Positions 1 through 9,302 of a stretch of DNA of 64,000 nucleotides are shown piece after piece. The notes under the pieces are model-generated. The model was not told where the DNA came from. It ran no database searches and saw only the letters and a list, made by a program, of their open reading frames with translations. The position numbers and the translations under genes are program-made. The stretch covers positions 124,001-188,000 of the forward strand of contig NZ_JACKZC010000004.1 of assembly GCF_014212495.1 (NCBI RefSeq). The letters run 5' to 3'. Positions within the stretch are counted from its first letter, which is position 1. Every line of letters starts with the position of its first letter. This stretch comes from Pontibacter sp. Tf4. GTDB taxonomy: Bacteria; Bacteroidota; Bacteroidia; Cytophagales; Hymenobacteraceae.

Positions 1-378
1 GGTGCCGCCCTGGGTATCTATCAGCAGGCTGCTCAGTTCCTGAAAGTGCATGGTTATATCCAGGTCGCCGCCGTTGCTGCCACGGGTGCCCGGCCTGTTC
101 TTCCGCGTATGCAGGCCATCTTCCCCTCTCGAGCTGATGGTGCATTTGCTGCCTATGTAAGCAACATTCGCTTTTAGAGTTCCGGGGCTGGACGGCGAGA
201 ATTTTATAGTTGCTTTGTCGTGCATGATCAGCGTATCCACCAGCAGCACATTACCGGGGCCAACTATAAAAACTTCCTTCGGCTTCAGTTCCAGTTTTGT
301 ATAGTGTTGGTTTTGGGCCTGGGCATGTACTGCGTACAGGATCATCAGCAGGGCGGGTACTAAGTTCTTGATTTTCAT
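1..378 (-). CDS. Secreted protein of unknown function (C-terminus outside window)
   Basis: Reading the minus strand from the ATG at 376-378 gives 126 codons with no stop before the window edge. The first ~21 residues (MKIKNLVPALLMILYAVHAQA) are a clear Sec signal peptide, so the product is exported. The mature part starts QNQHYTKLELKPKE and has a glycine/charged stretch (SSRGEDGLHTRKNRPGTRGSN) that resembles a collagen-like linker. I do not recognise the family. It is divergent from the S9 peptidase gene at 521, with a 142-bp AT-rich spacer that must hold both promoters. Confidence 0.6.
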   Translation of the reverse strand, partial: MKIKNLVPALLMILYAVHAQAQNQHYTKLELKPKEVFIVGPGNVLLVDTLIMHDKATIKFSPSSPGTLKANVAYIGSKCTISSRGEDGLHTRKNRPGTRGSNGGDLDITMHFQELSSLLIDTQGGT

Positions 379-520
379 GTGGGAGTAGGGTTAGTGTAGC
401 TTATGCTAAGCAAATATATTGCCATATTTTAATATTTAATTTAAAGCTTCAGATCCGGATTAAACTTTTATCTTCAGGGTGCATCTAAGCTACACAAACT
501 AATCTTAATCTTTATCTGAC

Positions 521-2977
521 ATGAAACTCTACAAAACCAAAACGGCGGGTATGGCGCTTCTGGGCCTGCTGCTGTGGGGTGGTTCGCCTGCACCGGTAGC
601 ACTGGCACAGGGCGGCCAGGACCTGAGCATCTCGTACCAGCGTCCGCCCCAGGCCATTGCCGATATCATTGAAGCACCTGCTACGCCATCGGTCAGCATT
701 AATGCCAAAGGCGATTTGATGTTGTTGCTGGAGCGCCCCGGCTACCCGGGTATTGAAGAACTGGCTCAGCCTGAGAGCCGCCTGGCTGGCCTGCGCATCA
801 ATCCTGCCACCAATGGCCAGAGCCGTGGTTCCTCCATCAGTAATATAAAGGTAAAGCAGGTAAACGGCGGCCAGGAAACCCAGATCGCAGGGCTGCCGCA
901 AAACGCACGGTTGTCGTACATCACCTGGTCTCCGGACGAAAAGTACATTGCTTTTACCAACACCTTGGAGAACGGCATCGAACTATGGATTGCCGACATC
1001 AGCACCAAACAGGCAAAGAAACTGACCAACGCTACCATAAACGATGCCTACAGCGGCAGCCCGTTTGAGTGGACAAGCGATAGCAAATCATTGGTAGTTA
1101 AGTTTATAGATGAGAACCGCGGTCAGATGCCGCAACGTGCGCTGGCTCCGGCCGGGCCAACCATCCAGCAGAACATCGGAAAAGTAAAGCCATCGCGCAC
1201 CTACCAGGACCTGCTGAAAAACCGCTACGACGAGCAACTGTTCGATTACTACATGCAGACCCAACTGAAGCTGGTAACGATAGACGGGAAGCAGCAACCG
1301 ATCGGGAAGGCCGGTATTGTAAAGAGCATGGATGTGTCGCCGGACGGGCAGTACCTGCTGGTGCAGACTATACAGAAACCTTACTCGTACCTGGTGCCGC
1401 ATTACTACTTCCCGTACAGTGTAGAAGTATGGAGCCGTGATGGCAAAGTGGTAAAACAACTGGCGCAGCTGCCCTTAGCCGAAGACATTCCGATCGCGTT
1501 TGATGCCGTGGCAAAAGGCCCGCGCAACTATAGCTGGCGCCCTGATAAACCGGCTACCCTGTACTGGGCCGAAGCACTGGACGGCGGCGATGCAAACAAG
1601 GAAGTAGCAGAGCGCGATGCGGTGTATACCCTGGATGCGCCATTTGCTGCAAAGCCAACTAAGCTGGCGGCAACAAAATACAGATACCGTGGCGTGCAGT
1701 GGGGCGAAAACATGGCGCTGGTAAACGAGCGTTGGTGGAAGACCCGTACAGAGCGCACCACTATGGTTAACCCGGCCAAGCCTGGCAAAGCAACCGTACT
1801 GATCGAGCGATCTTACGAAGATGGTTACACTGATCCGGGCTCGCCGGTATTTACCAAAAACAAGTATGGCCGCAGCGTACTGTTGACTGATAAAAAAGGC
1901 CAGCACATTTACATGATTTCCGAAGGAGGCTCGCCGGAAGGTAACCGTCCGTTCCTGAGCGAGTTTAACCTGAAATCGAAGAAGGCCAACATCCTGTTCC
2001 GCTCCGAAGCCCCTTACTACGAGCGCCCTGTTGATATCATTGACCTGGACAAAAAGCTGATCATTACCAGAAGAGAGTCGGAGAAAGATGCGCCGAACTA
2101 CTTTGTGCGCGACCTTGGCAAAAAACAACTGACGCAGGTAACCACCTTCCCGCACCCTACGCCGCAACTGGAAGGCGTGCAGAAAGAGTTGCTGCAGTAC
2201 GAGCGTAACGATGGCGTGAAACTGACAGCTGTGCTGTATTTGCCGAAGGATTTTAAGAAAGGCGATGCGCCGCTGCCTATGCTTATGTGGGCTTACCCGC
2301 GCGAGTTTAAGAATGCAGCTGCTGCCGGCCAGGTAAAAAGTTCTCCGTATGAGTTTACGCGTATCAGCTCTGGTTCGCCGCTGTTCTGGGTTACGCAAGG
2401 CTACGCCGTACTCGACAGAACCGATATTCCGATTGTAGGAGAGGGCGATGCCCAACCAAACGACACCTATAACGAACAGCTGGTAGCCAGCGCCAAAGCC
2501 GCTATCGACAAAGTAGTAAGCATGGGTGTGGTGGATCCGAAGCGTGTAGCGGTGGGCGGTCACTCTTACGGCGCTTTTATGACGGCAAATTTACTGGCGC
2601 ATTCCGATCTGTTTGCAGCAGGTATTGCCCGCAGTGGTGCGTACAACCGTACCTTAACACCGTTTGGTTTCCAGCAGGAAGAGCGTACGTACTGGGAGGC
2701 GCCGGAAGTGTATCACCGTATGTCGCCGTTCTCGTTTGCGCATAAAGTAAAAACACCGATCCTGCTCATTCACGGCGAGGCCGATAACAACTCCGGCACC
2801 TTCCCGATCCAGAGCGAGCGCTTCTACAACGCCCTGAAAGGCCACGGAGCTACCACACGCCTGGTGTTCCTGCCACACGAAAGCCACGGTTATGCCGCCA
2901 AAGAATCTATCCTGCACATGCTGTGGGAAATGGATACCTGGCTGAATACCTATGTGAAGAACCGACAGGTGCAGTAA
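521..2977 (+). CDS. S9 family prolyl-oligopeptidase-type serine peptidase, S9D (glutamyl endopeptidase) type
   Basis: 818 aa with an N-terminal signal peptide ending near ALAQ, so it acts in the periplasm or outside the cell. The middle (~residues 60-550) is the beta-propeller half, with TolB-like segments such as WSPDEKYIAF. The C-terminal ~250 residues are the alpha/beta hydrolase domain. The catalytic triad is readable as Ser682 in GGHSYGAF, Asp755 in HGEADNNSG and His789 in PHESHGY. The segment around ARSGAYNRTLTPFGFQ is the signature of the S9D glutamyl endopeptidases, whose best-known member is the chloroplast CGEP enzyme that cleaves after Glu. Length and motifs fit an intact enzyme. 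It is monocistronic and ends at a strong bidirectional terminator. Confidence 0.93.
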   Translation: MKLYKTKTAGMALLGLLLWGGSPAPVALAQGGQDLSISYQRPPQAIADIIEAPATPSVSINAKGDLMLLLERPGYPGIEELAQPESRLAGLRINPATNGQSRGSSISNIKVKQVNGGQETQIAGLPQNARLSYITWSPDEKYIAFTNTLENGIELWIADISTKQAKKLTNATINDAYSGSPFEWTSDSKSLVVKFIDENRGQMPQRALAPAGPTIQQNIGKVKPSRTYQDLLKNRYDEQLFDYYMQTQLKLVTIDGKQQPIGKAGIVKSMDVSPDGQYLLVQTIQKPYSYLVPHYYFPYSVEVWSRDGKVVKQLAQLPLAEDIPIAFDAVAKGPRNYSWRPDKPATLYWAEALDGGDANKEVAERDAVYTLDAPFAAKPTKLAATKYRYRGVQWGENMALVNERWWKTRTERTTMVNPAKPGKATVLIERSYEDGYTDPGSPVFTKNKYGRSVLLTDKKGQHIYMISEGGSPEGNRPFLSEFNLKSKKANILFRSEAPYYERPVDIIDLDKKLIITRRESEKDAPNYFVRDLGKKQLTQVTTFPHPTPQLEGVQKELLQYERNDGVKLTAVLYLPKDFKKGDAPLPMLMWAYPREFKNAAAAGQVKSSPYEFTRISSGSPLFWVTQGYAVLDRTDIPIVGEGDAQPNDTYNEQLVASAKAAIDKVVSMGVVDPKRVAVGGHSYGAFMTANLLAHSDLFAAGIARSGAYNRTLTPFGFQQEERTYWEAPEVYHRMSPFSFAHKVKTPILLIHGEADNNSGTFPIQSERFYNALKGHGATTRLVFLPHESHGYAAKESILHMLWEMDTWLNTYVKNRQVQ

Positions 2978-2995
2978 CTATAGGTTATAGTTTGC

Positions 2996-3030
2996 AAAAG
3001 TCCCCGGCTATAGTTTAGCCGGGGACTTTT
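2996..3030. terminator. Bidirectional intrinsic terminator
   Basis: The stem AAAAGTCCCCGGCTA pairs with TAGCCGGGGACTTTT around the loop TAGTT. It has A/T tracts on both sides and sits between two convergent genes. The loop and inner stem read CTATAGTT, the iterated motif of this genome. Confidence 0.9.
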
Positions 3031-3033
3031 GTT

Positions 3034-3915
3034 TTACAGGGTTGCTATAGTTTGCGTGTGGTGCGGAGGTGCAGCGGCATGTTGTGCGCCGGTTGCCGGG
3101 TCCTGGTTTAAGAGGTTGGCTAACGAACTATAGATCCCGGGGTGTTCCTGTTTTAAAAGCAGTGGCAGCTCAAAGAACAGCTCTACGGCTACCGCAAAAA
3201 ACTCGTGTGTATCCGGGGCCGAGGAAAGACGCCGGAAAATGCTTTTATCGGTCTGTAGTCGCTCGCGTTCCGTTTCTGAAACAGTTGCCCAGTGGTAAAG
3301 GTATTCCCGGTTCAGAAAGTCGTATTCTCCGTTCGGGATGCCATTCTCCAGGTGCAGGGCATGCGCCATTTCATGCAGTCCTAAGTTCAGTCCGTCAGCA
3401 GGGTTATAGTTGCCGGTCTCAAAATCGCGCCACGAAAGCACGATGATGCCGCGCATGTTTACCTCGCCGCAATGGTACTGCTTGTAAATAGTGGAGTAAT
3501 ACCGTTCGGGGTAGAGCAGAAAGGTCTTAAAATGCGAAAAGTGGATCTCCGGCAAGCCAAATGTGAGCTGCACCGCGCAGGCGGCAATCTTCATCTGCAT
3601 TTCGGTCGTTACATCCATTCCGGGGCCACGTGGTATAAATGTTTTCTGAGCAATAAACCGGATCACCCGCGCCTCAAATTCCTGTTTTTGCGCCTCTTGT
3701 AAGCGGTTATAGTACAGCGTAGGGTGCAGCCGGAGGGTTGCCCTGATCTCATCTGCTGCCACTGTCACTGCTTTTTTATGCTGCTGCCTTCTGATATTAA
3801 ACTCAAACCCGAAATAGGCTATGGCCGCTATCAGGAGCTCTGCCAACGTGATGTCCGGTGCGAGGGCAAAGTAAACCAGCAGCGCAAAAAGTATAAGTCT
3901 GAAGAAAAGGAGCAT
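3034..3915 (-). CDS. MtfA-like zinc-dependent peptidase (M90 type)
   Basis: 293 aa from the ATG at 3913-3915. The reading frame stays open upstream to 3963, but the inner start puts a membrane segment (~residues 2-35) at the N-terminus. Residues ~36 onward are soluble, with the zinc motif HEMAH at 181-185 (GLHEMAHALHLENG). That motif and the overall length fit the MtfA/DgsA-interacting peptidase family, whose E. coli member modulates the Mlc repressor of glucose PTS. The Bacteroidota versions carry an added membrane anchor, and their substrate is unknown. It is convergent with the S9D peptidase gene. A role in glucose regulation should not be assumed. Confidence 0.8.
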   Translation of the reverse strand: MLLFFRLILFALLVYFALAPDITLAELLIAAIAYFGFEFNIRRQQHKKAVTVAADEIRATLRLHPTLYYNRLQEAQKQEFEARVIRFIAQKTFIPRGPGMDVTTEMQMKIAACAVQLTFGLPEIHFSHFKTFLLYPERYYSTIYKQYHCGEVNMRGIIVLSWRDFETGNYNPADGLNLGLHEMAHALHLENGIPNGEYDFLNREYLYHWATVSETERERLQTDKSIFRRLSSAPDTHEFFAVAVELFFELPLLLKQEHPGIYSSLANLLNQDPATGAQHAAAPPHHTQTIATL

Positions 3916-4088
3916 AGGCGTCGTTTGCCTGAATATAAGTACTTGCAACGACATCTGAAACAAAATACAGAATTGTCAGATTCGTTTCAAAAAAGCCCGG
4001 CTTGTCGCTGCATCCTGAGGCAACTATAATGCTTAACTTTAGTATTTAACGTGGAGTTTTTCTGATTCGGAAACCAAACAACAGCTAT

Positions 4089-6176
4089 ATGAAAAATAGA
4101 CATCTGTTCCTCTCATCTGCTGTGCTCGCCGGCAGTTTATTGTCAGGCTGCAGCTCTTCTACCACCAACCCCGACGACACCGCCACGGCCACCGCAACCA
4201 CCGCTACTGAAATGAACATGGGGCGCGGCCTGGATGTGGCAAACCTGGATACCACCGTAAACCCCTGCGAGGACTTTTACCAGTATGCCAACGGCGGCTG
4301 GGTAAAGAACAACCAGATACCGGCATCGGAAAGCAGCTGGGGATCCTTTAACGAGCTGGCCGAAAAAAATAACGCCGTACTGCGCGAGCTCCTGGCCGAA
4401 GCTGCCTCCAACACCACGGCGGCCCAAGGTACTGCTGCCCAGCTGGCAGGTGATTTTTATGCTTCCGGCATGGATTCCGTAGCGGTAAATGCGGCAGGAA
4501 TTACTCCCATTAAACCAGAACTGGAGCGTATAGCTGCTGCCAAAACCACCGACGAGCTGCTTAAAACGGTTGCCGATCTGAAAACGAAAGGCATCAGCGG
4601 TTACTTCAGCATGTATGTTACCCAGGATGATAAGATAAGCACGCAGTACGCACTATGGGCCACACAAGGCGGCCTGGGCCTGCCCGACCGGGATTATTAC
4701 CTGAAAGACGATGCGCGCTCTAAAACGATACAGGCCGAGTACCTGAAACACCTGCAGAACATGTTCCGGTTGCTGGGCGATGATGCCACCGCTGCACAGA
4801 AGAAAGCCAGAACGGTAATGGATCTGGAGACACGGCTGGCCAAAGCATCCAGAACCCGCGTAGACTTGCGCGACCCTTACGCCAACTATAACAAAACCAC
4901 TGTTCAGGAATTTGCAAAACAGAACCCGAACCTGAAAGTAACACAACTGCTGACAGGGCTGGGCGCACAATCGGCGAAAGAAATTATAGTAGGGCAACCG
5001 GCCTTTTTTAAGGAACTGAACAGCCTGCTGAAAAGCATACCCGTAGCTGACTGGAAAACCTATACGCAGTGGCATCTGGCCCGAACTATGGCGCCGTACC
5101 TGAGCCAGAATTTTGTGCAGGAGAACTTTAACTTTTATGGCAAAGTGCTGAGCGGCGCCAGGGAAATGCAGCCACGCTGGAAGCGCGTACTGCGTGCCAC
5201 CGATGCCGCTTTAGGCGAAGCGCTTGGTCAGCTGTATGTGCAGAAAACCTTCTCGCCGGAGGCCAAACAGAAAGCCCTCGAAATGGTGAACAACCTGCAG
5301 GAGGCGTTTAGGGAGCACGTGCGCGACCTGGACTGGATGAGCGACGCTACCAAGCAGCAGGCCCTGCAAAAACTCGAAGCCTTTGCCGTAAAGATCGGTT
5401 ACCCGGATAAGTGGAAAGACTATAGCGGCCTGGACCTGGACCGCGCCTCGTATGCCAAAAATGTGATGCGTGCCAGCCAGTTCGCCTTCCGCGAGAATGT
5501 AGGTAAGATCGGAAAGCCGGTAGACAGAACGGAATGGTTTATGTCGCCGCCAACGGTTAATGCCTACTATAACCCGAGCATGAACGAGATCGTGTTCCCG
5601 GCCGGCATCCTGCAGCCACCTTTCTTCGACCCTGAAGCTGATGACGCAGTGAACTATGGCGGCATGGGCGCAGTGATCGGCCACGAACTAACGCACGGCT
5701 TTGATGACCAGGGTGCCAAATACGACTTTGAAGGAAACCTGAAAGACTGGTGGACCAAAGAAGACCTGCAGAAATTTAACGCCCGCGCCGCGATGGTGGA
5801 TGAGCAGTACAGCGGCTACACCGTGCTCGATAACCTGCACGTAAACGGTAAACTAACGATGGGTGAAAACATTGCCGATATTGGTGGCCTGAACATTGCC
5901 TACACTGCCCTGCAGAAAGCCCTGAAAGACAAGAACCCGGGCAAGATAGCAGGCTTTACACCAGAGCAGCGCTTTTTCCTGGCCTGGGCACAGATCTGGC
6001 GTGTAAATATGCGCGATGAAGCACAGAACCAGCAGATCCTGACGGACCCGCACTCACCGGGCCGCTTCCGTACGAATGGGCCGGTATCCAACATGCCGCA
6101 GTTTTACGAAGCCTTTGGTTGTGAGCAGGGCGATAATATGTTCCGGGCAGAGAATAACCGCGTTAAGATCTGGTAA
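4089..6176 (+). CDS. M13 family metallopeptidase (neprilysin/PepO-like) lipoprotein
   Basis: 695 aa. The start is MKNRHLFLSS with a lipobox ending at Cys21 (LSGCSSS), so it is an outer- or inner-membrane-anchored lipoprotein, followed by a Thr/Ala-rich linker to ~residue 45. The M13 N-terminal domain begins at NPCEDFYQYANGGW. The catalytic site is HELTH at 532-536 with the third zinc ligand Glu593 in ENIADIGG, and the substrate-binding NAYY motif is also present. The C-terminus FRAENNRVKIW ends in the VKIW/CxxW-like tail usual for bacterial M13 enzymes. The family degrades small peptides. The gene is followed at once by CTATAGTT copies and a terminator. Confidence 0.95.
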   Translation: MKNRHLFLSSAVLAGSLLSGCSSSTTNPDDTATATATTATEMNMGRGLDVANLDTTVNPCEDFYQYANGGWVKNNQIPASESSWGSFNELAEKNNAVLRELLAEAASNTTAAQGTAAQLAGDFYASGMDSVAVNAAGITPIKPELERIAAAKTTDELLKTVADLKTKGISGYFSMYVTQDDKISTQYALWATQGGLGLPDRDYYLKDDARSKTIQAEYLKHLQNMFRLLGDDATAAQKKARTVMDLETRLAKASRTRVDLRDPYANYNKTTVQEFAKQNPNLKVTQLLTGLGAQSAKEIIVGQPAFFKELNSLLKSIPVADWKTYTQWHLARTMAPYLSQNFVQENFNFYGKVLSGAREMQPRWKRVLRATDAALGEALGQLYVQKTFSPEAKQKALEMVNNLQEAFREHVRDLDWMSDATKQQALQKLEAFAVKIGYPDKWKDYSGLDLDRASYAKNVMRASQFAFRENVGKIGKPVDRTEWFMSPPTVNAYYNPSMNEIVFPAGILQPPFFDPEADDAVNYGGMGAVIGHELTHGFDDQGAKYDFEGNLKDWWTKEDLQKFNARAAMVDEQYSGYTVLDNLHVNGKLTMGENIADIGGLNIAYTALQKALKDKNPGKIAGFTPEQRFFLAWAQIWRVNMRDEAQNQQILTDPHSPGRFRTNGPVSNMPQFYEAFGCEQGDNMFRAENNRVKIW

Positions 6177-6196
6177 AACTATAGTTTAACTATAAA

Positions 6197-6231
6197 AAAA
6201 AGCTGCAGTCGGGGTACGGCTGCAGCTTTTT
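6197..6231. terminator. Bidirectional intrinsic terminator
   Basis: AAAAAGCTGCAG pairs with CTGCAGCTTTTT around an 11-nt loop, between the convergent M13 peptidase and cyclophilin genes. Confidence 0.9.
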
Positions 6232-6235
6232 GTTT

Positions 6236-6991
6236 TTACATCACTTTAATTTTGTGCGGTATAATTTCCTTTGGCCATTTGCTGCCGTCCACGGGCTCGT
6301 TTGCAATCTTATCCACCACATCCAGTCCTTCCAGCACTTCCCCGAAAACGGTATATTCTGTATCTAAAGAGGGTTCGCCGCCTATAGTTGTGTAGATCTT
6401 TATCTCTTCCGGGGTGTAGGTAATGCCGTGGGTCTTTTCCCAGGAGCGGAGCTCGCTCAGTGGCACCGGGCTGCCATGCACAATGTAAAAGTTATGCGAC
6501 GATGATTCCTTTTCGGGATTGCGCTCGTCGCCATAGCGGGCCATAGCCAGGGCTCCTTTTTTATGGATGTGCTCGCGCTTAAACTCCTGCGGTATTTTGT
6601 AGGCACTTTGTTTCATGGTGCGGTTATCAGAGTCGCCGCCCTGTATGGCAAAGTCTTTCACGACGCGGTAAAACTCGCCCTGGTCATAAAACCCGGCTTT
6701 AGCCAGCCGCACAAAATTGGCGCGGTGCAGGGGCGTATCTTTATACAGGCGCAGTTTAATGTCGCCGTAGCGGGTGCTTATCACGGCAATGGTATCAGGG
6801 TGCTCCTGTCCGTACTTTGTCAGTTTCTCTACTACATTTTCGGAGGTCAGTTGTTCCAGGGCCGGTTCTTCTGTGCTCTTGGTTGTCAGTTCTGTTTCCG
6901 AAGCCTGGTTCTCCTGTTGGTTACAGGCAGCTACCAGCAAAATGCTGAAAAACAGGGCTATACTTTTTAAAGAAAGTTTCAGATGCTTCAC
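6236..6991 (-). CDS. Lipoprotein cyclophilin-type peptidyl-prolyl cis-trans isomerase
   Basis: 251 aa with the lipobox VAAC (Cys23), a low-complexity Glu/Thr linker to ~residue 65, then a cyclophilin domain from TIAVISTRYGDIKLRLY. The domain contains the family landmarks HRANFVRLAKAGFYDQ, EFYRVVKDFAIQGGD (substrate-binding Arg and Gln region) and VFGEVLEGLDVVDKI. It probably assists folding of exported proteins. An insertion between the strands (residues ~165-205, SSHNFYIVHGSPVPLSELRSW) replaces the usual short loop and is seen in other Bacteroidota periplasmic cyclophilins. Its neighbours are mostly secreted peptidases. Confidence 0.93.
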   Translation of the reverse strand: MKHLKLSLKSIALFFSILLVAACNQQENQASETELTTKSTEEPALEQLTSENVVEKLTKYGQEHPDTIAVISTRYGDIKLRLYKDTPLHRANFVRLAKAGFYDQGEFYRVVKDFAIQGGDSDNRTMKQSAYKIPQEFKREHIHKKGALAMARYGDERNPEKESSSHNFYIVHGSPVPLSELRSWEKTHGITYTPEEIKIYTTIGGEPSLDTEYTVFGEVLEGLDVVDKIANEPVDGSKWPKEIIPHKIKVM

Positions 6992-7401
6992 GGGTGTAGG
7001 GTTTTAGATGTTTTGATGGTTGAATATACAAAATTATAGTTATTTCCGGCTGTGTATAGTGTGTTAGCGTTTTGGCTTAATTGTACTATAGTTATAATCT
7101 GAAATTAGTATGTAACAACTTTACTATCAAACGGGGTATAACACGCTATGTTTCCGGAGATTGCCGGCCAATGGTGAGGCTGGCTTTCAGGCAGGTGTAA
7201 CAACATCGCCCGGAAAACAGAGAATCTGATATATCCTGTGTTAACTATAGTTTTGGATTGAAGCGCCTGAAGGCACTTTTTTAAAAGTTTTATAAGGCAA
7301 TACTATATTTTAATTTGCATATGTATCGGTAATTCAATATATTACATTATAATCCGGATTAATTTAGTTTTTTTACTTACACTTTAACACCTTAAAACAT
7401 C
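6992..7401. other. 410-bp intergenic region with a structured segment
   Basis: No gene is visible. It contains AACTATAGTT at 7243-7252 and an AT-rich promoter-like stretch from about 7280 to the S8 gene. A nested hairpin lies at 7151-7216: outer TTTCCGG/CCGGAAA, inner GCCGGCC/GGCTGGC with one G-T pair. The structure could be a leader or an independent element. Confidence 0.4.
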
Positions 7402-8622
7402 ATGAAAAACACTTTACAAATGCGAGCTGCATTGCGCTCCGTTTTGTTTGGTGCGGCCGTAACTGCCGTATCCTGCACATTTACCGCTTGCGACAGCGAC
7501 CCTGTAGATGCCGTAGCCACACAGGATTCTATTTCTCAGAACAGCCAGAACGGTGCCCTGATTGACGGACAATACATAGTTGTATTTAACAAAGGTGCCC
7601 AGCGAATGAGCGGCACCGAAACATATGCCCAGCGCGTTGAAATGGCCCGCCAGACTGGTGTGGAGGTTTTCGGTGATAACAATGTAGCTGATTTTGAGAT
7701 TGAGCACTCGTATGGCCAGGCTATATTTGGTGTGGCAGCAAAATTAACACCAGCCGATGTGGCAAAACTGCGTGGCGATGAGCGCGTGGCCTACATTGAA
7801 CAGGACAGAATTGTAGCACTTGCCAAGCCAGGAACTGGCGGTGGCGGCTCTACCGGTGAGGAAATTCCTTACGGTATTACCCGTGTTGGCTATGCCAGCG
7901 GTGCCGGTAAAACTGCCTGGGTTATCGACTCTGGTATAGACCTGGACCACCCAGACCTGAACGTAGATGTAGCCAGAAGCATCACTGTATTCACCAAAGG
8001 CAAGGATGCTGATTCTGCTGACGATGGAAACGGCCATGGTACGCACGTAGCAGGTACTATTGGTGCTATCCAGGGCAATAACATTGGTGTTGTGGGCGTA
8101 GCGCATGGTGCCACTGTAGTTGCCGTTAAAGTGCTCGATAGCCGTGGCAGTGGTTCTTACTCAGGCGTTATAGCTGGTGTAGACTACGTTGCTGCTAATG
8201 GTAAATCAGGCGATGTGGCTAACATGAGCTTAGGCGGTCCTACTTCTGACGCGCTGGATGCTGCTATCGTGAGTGCAGCTGGTAAAGGTATCAAGTTTGC
8301 CCTTGCTGCCGGTAACGAAAGCACGCATGCCAACAACTCCTCTCCGGCACGTGTTAACCACCAGAACGTATACACCATCTCAGCTATGGATTCCGGCGAC
8401 CGTTTTGCGTCGTTCTCTAACTATGGCAACCCACCGGTTGATTACTGCGCACCTGGCGTGAGCATCAAATCTACCTGGAAAGGTGGCGGCTATAACACGA
8501 TCAGCGGTACTTCTATGGCGTCTCCGCACGTAGCTGGTCTGCTGCTGTTAGGCAATATTGCTACCGATGGCTACGTGTCTGGCGACAGAGATGGTAACCC
8601 TGACCCTATTGCACATAGATAA
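7402..8622 (+). CDS. S8 family serine peptidase (subtilase) with I9 inhibitor propeptide
   Basis: 406 aa. The N-terminus is a signal peptide with a possible lipobox (FTAC, Cys30). Residues ~50-135 (DGQYIVVFNKG ... VAYIEQDRIV) form an inhibitor I9 propeptide that folds and caps the enzyme until it is cleaved. The peptidase domain has the complete triad: Asp176 in VIDSGIDLDHPDL, His212 in GNGHGTHVAGT and Ser371 in GTSMASPHVAG. It most resembles the proteinase K/aqualysin branch. There is no C-terminal sorting domain; the chain ends shortly after the Ser motif. It is monocistronic, with a hairpin terminator 37 bp after the stop. Confidence 0.95.
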   Translation: MKNTLQMRAALRSVLFGAAVTAVSCTFTACDSDPVDAVATQDSISQNSQNGALIDGQYIVVFNKGAQRMSGTETYAQRVEMARQTGVEVFGDNNVADFEIEHSYGQAIFGVAAKLTPADVAKLRGDERVAYIEQDRIVALAKPGTGGGGSTGEEIPYGITRVGYASGAGKTAWVIDSGIDLDHPDLNVDVARSITVFTKGKDADSADDGNGHGTHVAGTIGAIQGNNIGVVGVAHGATVVAVKVLDSRGSGSYSGVIAGVDYVAANGKSGDVANMSLGGPTSDALDAAIVSAAGKGIKFALAAGNESTHANNSSPARVNHQNVYTISAMDSGDRFASFSNYGNPPVDYCAPGVSIKSTWKGGGYNTISGTSMASPHVAGLLLLGNIATDGYVSGDRDGNPDPIAHR

Positions 8623-8658
8623 CAATAGAAATTTGTTTGCTTAAGTTTAAAGTTTGCG

Positions 8659-8683
8659 AAAGGCAGCCGGAAGGCTGCCTTTT
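8659..8683. terminator. Bidirectional intrinsic terminator
   Basis: AAAGGCAGCC-GGAA-GGCTGCCTTT, a 10-bp stem with a tetraloop and T-tract, between the convergent S8 peptidase and GNAT genes. Confidence 0.9.
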
Positions 8684-8684
8684 G

Positions 8685-9185
8685 TTATTTTAAATGTTTG
8701 CGCATCACAAAGTCGTTCATCCAGTAGGGGCCTATCGGGATATCTTCTTCGTGGTGCACGTGGTACCTGCAGCGTTCGTAAAACTTTTTTGCCTGGTTAT
8801 ACTTGTTCACATTCAGGTCCAGTGTGCTGCCGCCCAGCTCCCTCACTATAGTTTCCACGTGGGTTAGCAGTAGTCTGCCCAGTCCTTTTCCCTGGCACTC
8901 CGGCAACAAGTAGATTTTGTTCAGTTTGTACCCCTTGTTTTCAGCATCTTTTAAACTATAGCTGGCAAATCCGAGTGGCTGCGCGCCTTGGTACAGCAGA
9001 ATAAAAGTCTGGCCTTCCTGCATCTGTGCCTGCAGTGCTTCGGGTGTATAGATCACGCCAAACATATAGTCTATCTGCTCTTTGCTGAGAATGGGGCTAT
9101 AGGTTGGCTCCCAGGTGGCCGACGCCAGTTTTTCTATAGTTGGGATGTCGGCTGTGGTGGCTGTCCGGAAAAGGTAGTTGCTCAT
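8685..9185 (-). CDS. GNAT family N-acetyltransferase
   Basis: 166 aa. The acetyl-CoA pyrophosphate-binding loop is visible as LLPECQGKGLGRLLL (Q/R-x-x-G-x-G/A motif) at ~residues 95-108. The N-terminal TTADIPTIEKLA and C-terminal NKYNQAKKFYERCRY segments are typical of this fold. The substrate cannot be told from sequence. It is divergent from the zinc-type dehydrogenase at 9303, with 117 bp between the two starts. Confidence 0.9.
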   Translation of the reverse strand: MSNYLFRTATTADIPTIEKLASATWEPTYSPILSKEQIDYMFGVIYTPEALQAQMQEGQTFILLYQGAQPLGFASYSLKDAENKGYKLNKIYLLPECQGKGLGRLLLTHVETIVRELGGSTLDLNVNKYNQAKKFYERCRYHVHHEEDIPIGPYWMNDFVMRKHLK

Positions 9186-9246
9186 TTTGCTGTTGCTATA
9201 GTTGCAAGTTACGGGCTGCCGGTAAAAATGCCAACCCTGTTGTTAC

Positions 9247-9276
9247 TTTGTGGTTATACTGTAAATGATACCTTTG
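9247..9276 (+). promoter_or_regulatory. Bacteroidota-type promoter for the dehydrogenase gene
   Basis: TTTG at 9247-9250, an 18-bp spacer, then TACCTTTG at 9269-9276. This matches the phylum's TTTG/TAnnTTTG housekeeping promoter. The expected start would be ~20 nt before the ATG, and a full AACTATAGTT palindrome (9288-9297) would lie in the 5' UTR. Confidence 0.6.
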
Positions 9277-9302
9277 TACCAATATCAAACTATAGTTTAC
9301 TT

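Noticed and set aside
1475-2563. Long open frame antisense to the S9D peptidase (362 codons)
   Set aside because: Shadow of a highly GC-biased coding strand; no recognisable domain, and the sense frame has a complete catalytic triad.
8988-9302. N-terminal extension of the dehydrogenase frame
   Set aside because: It lies antisense to the GNAT gene, has no similarity to the family and precedes a good promoter at 9247-9276.
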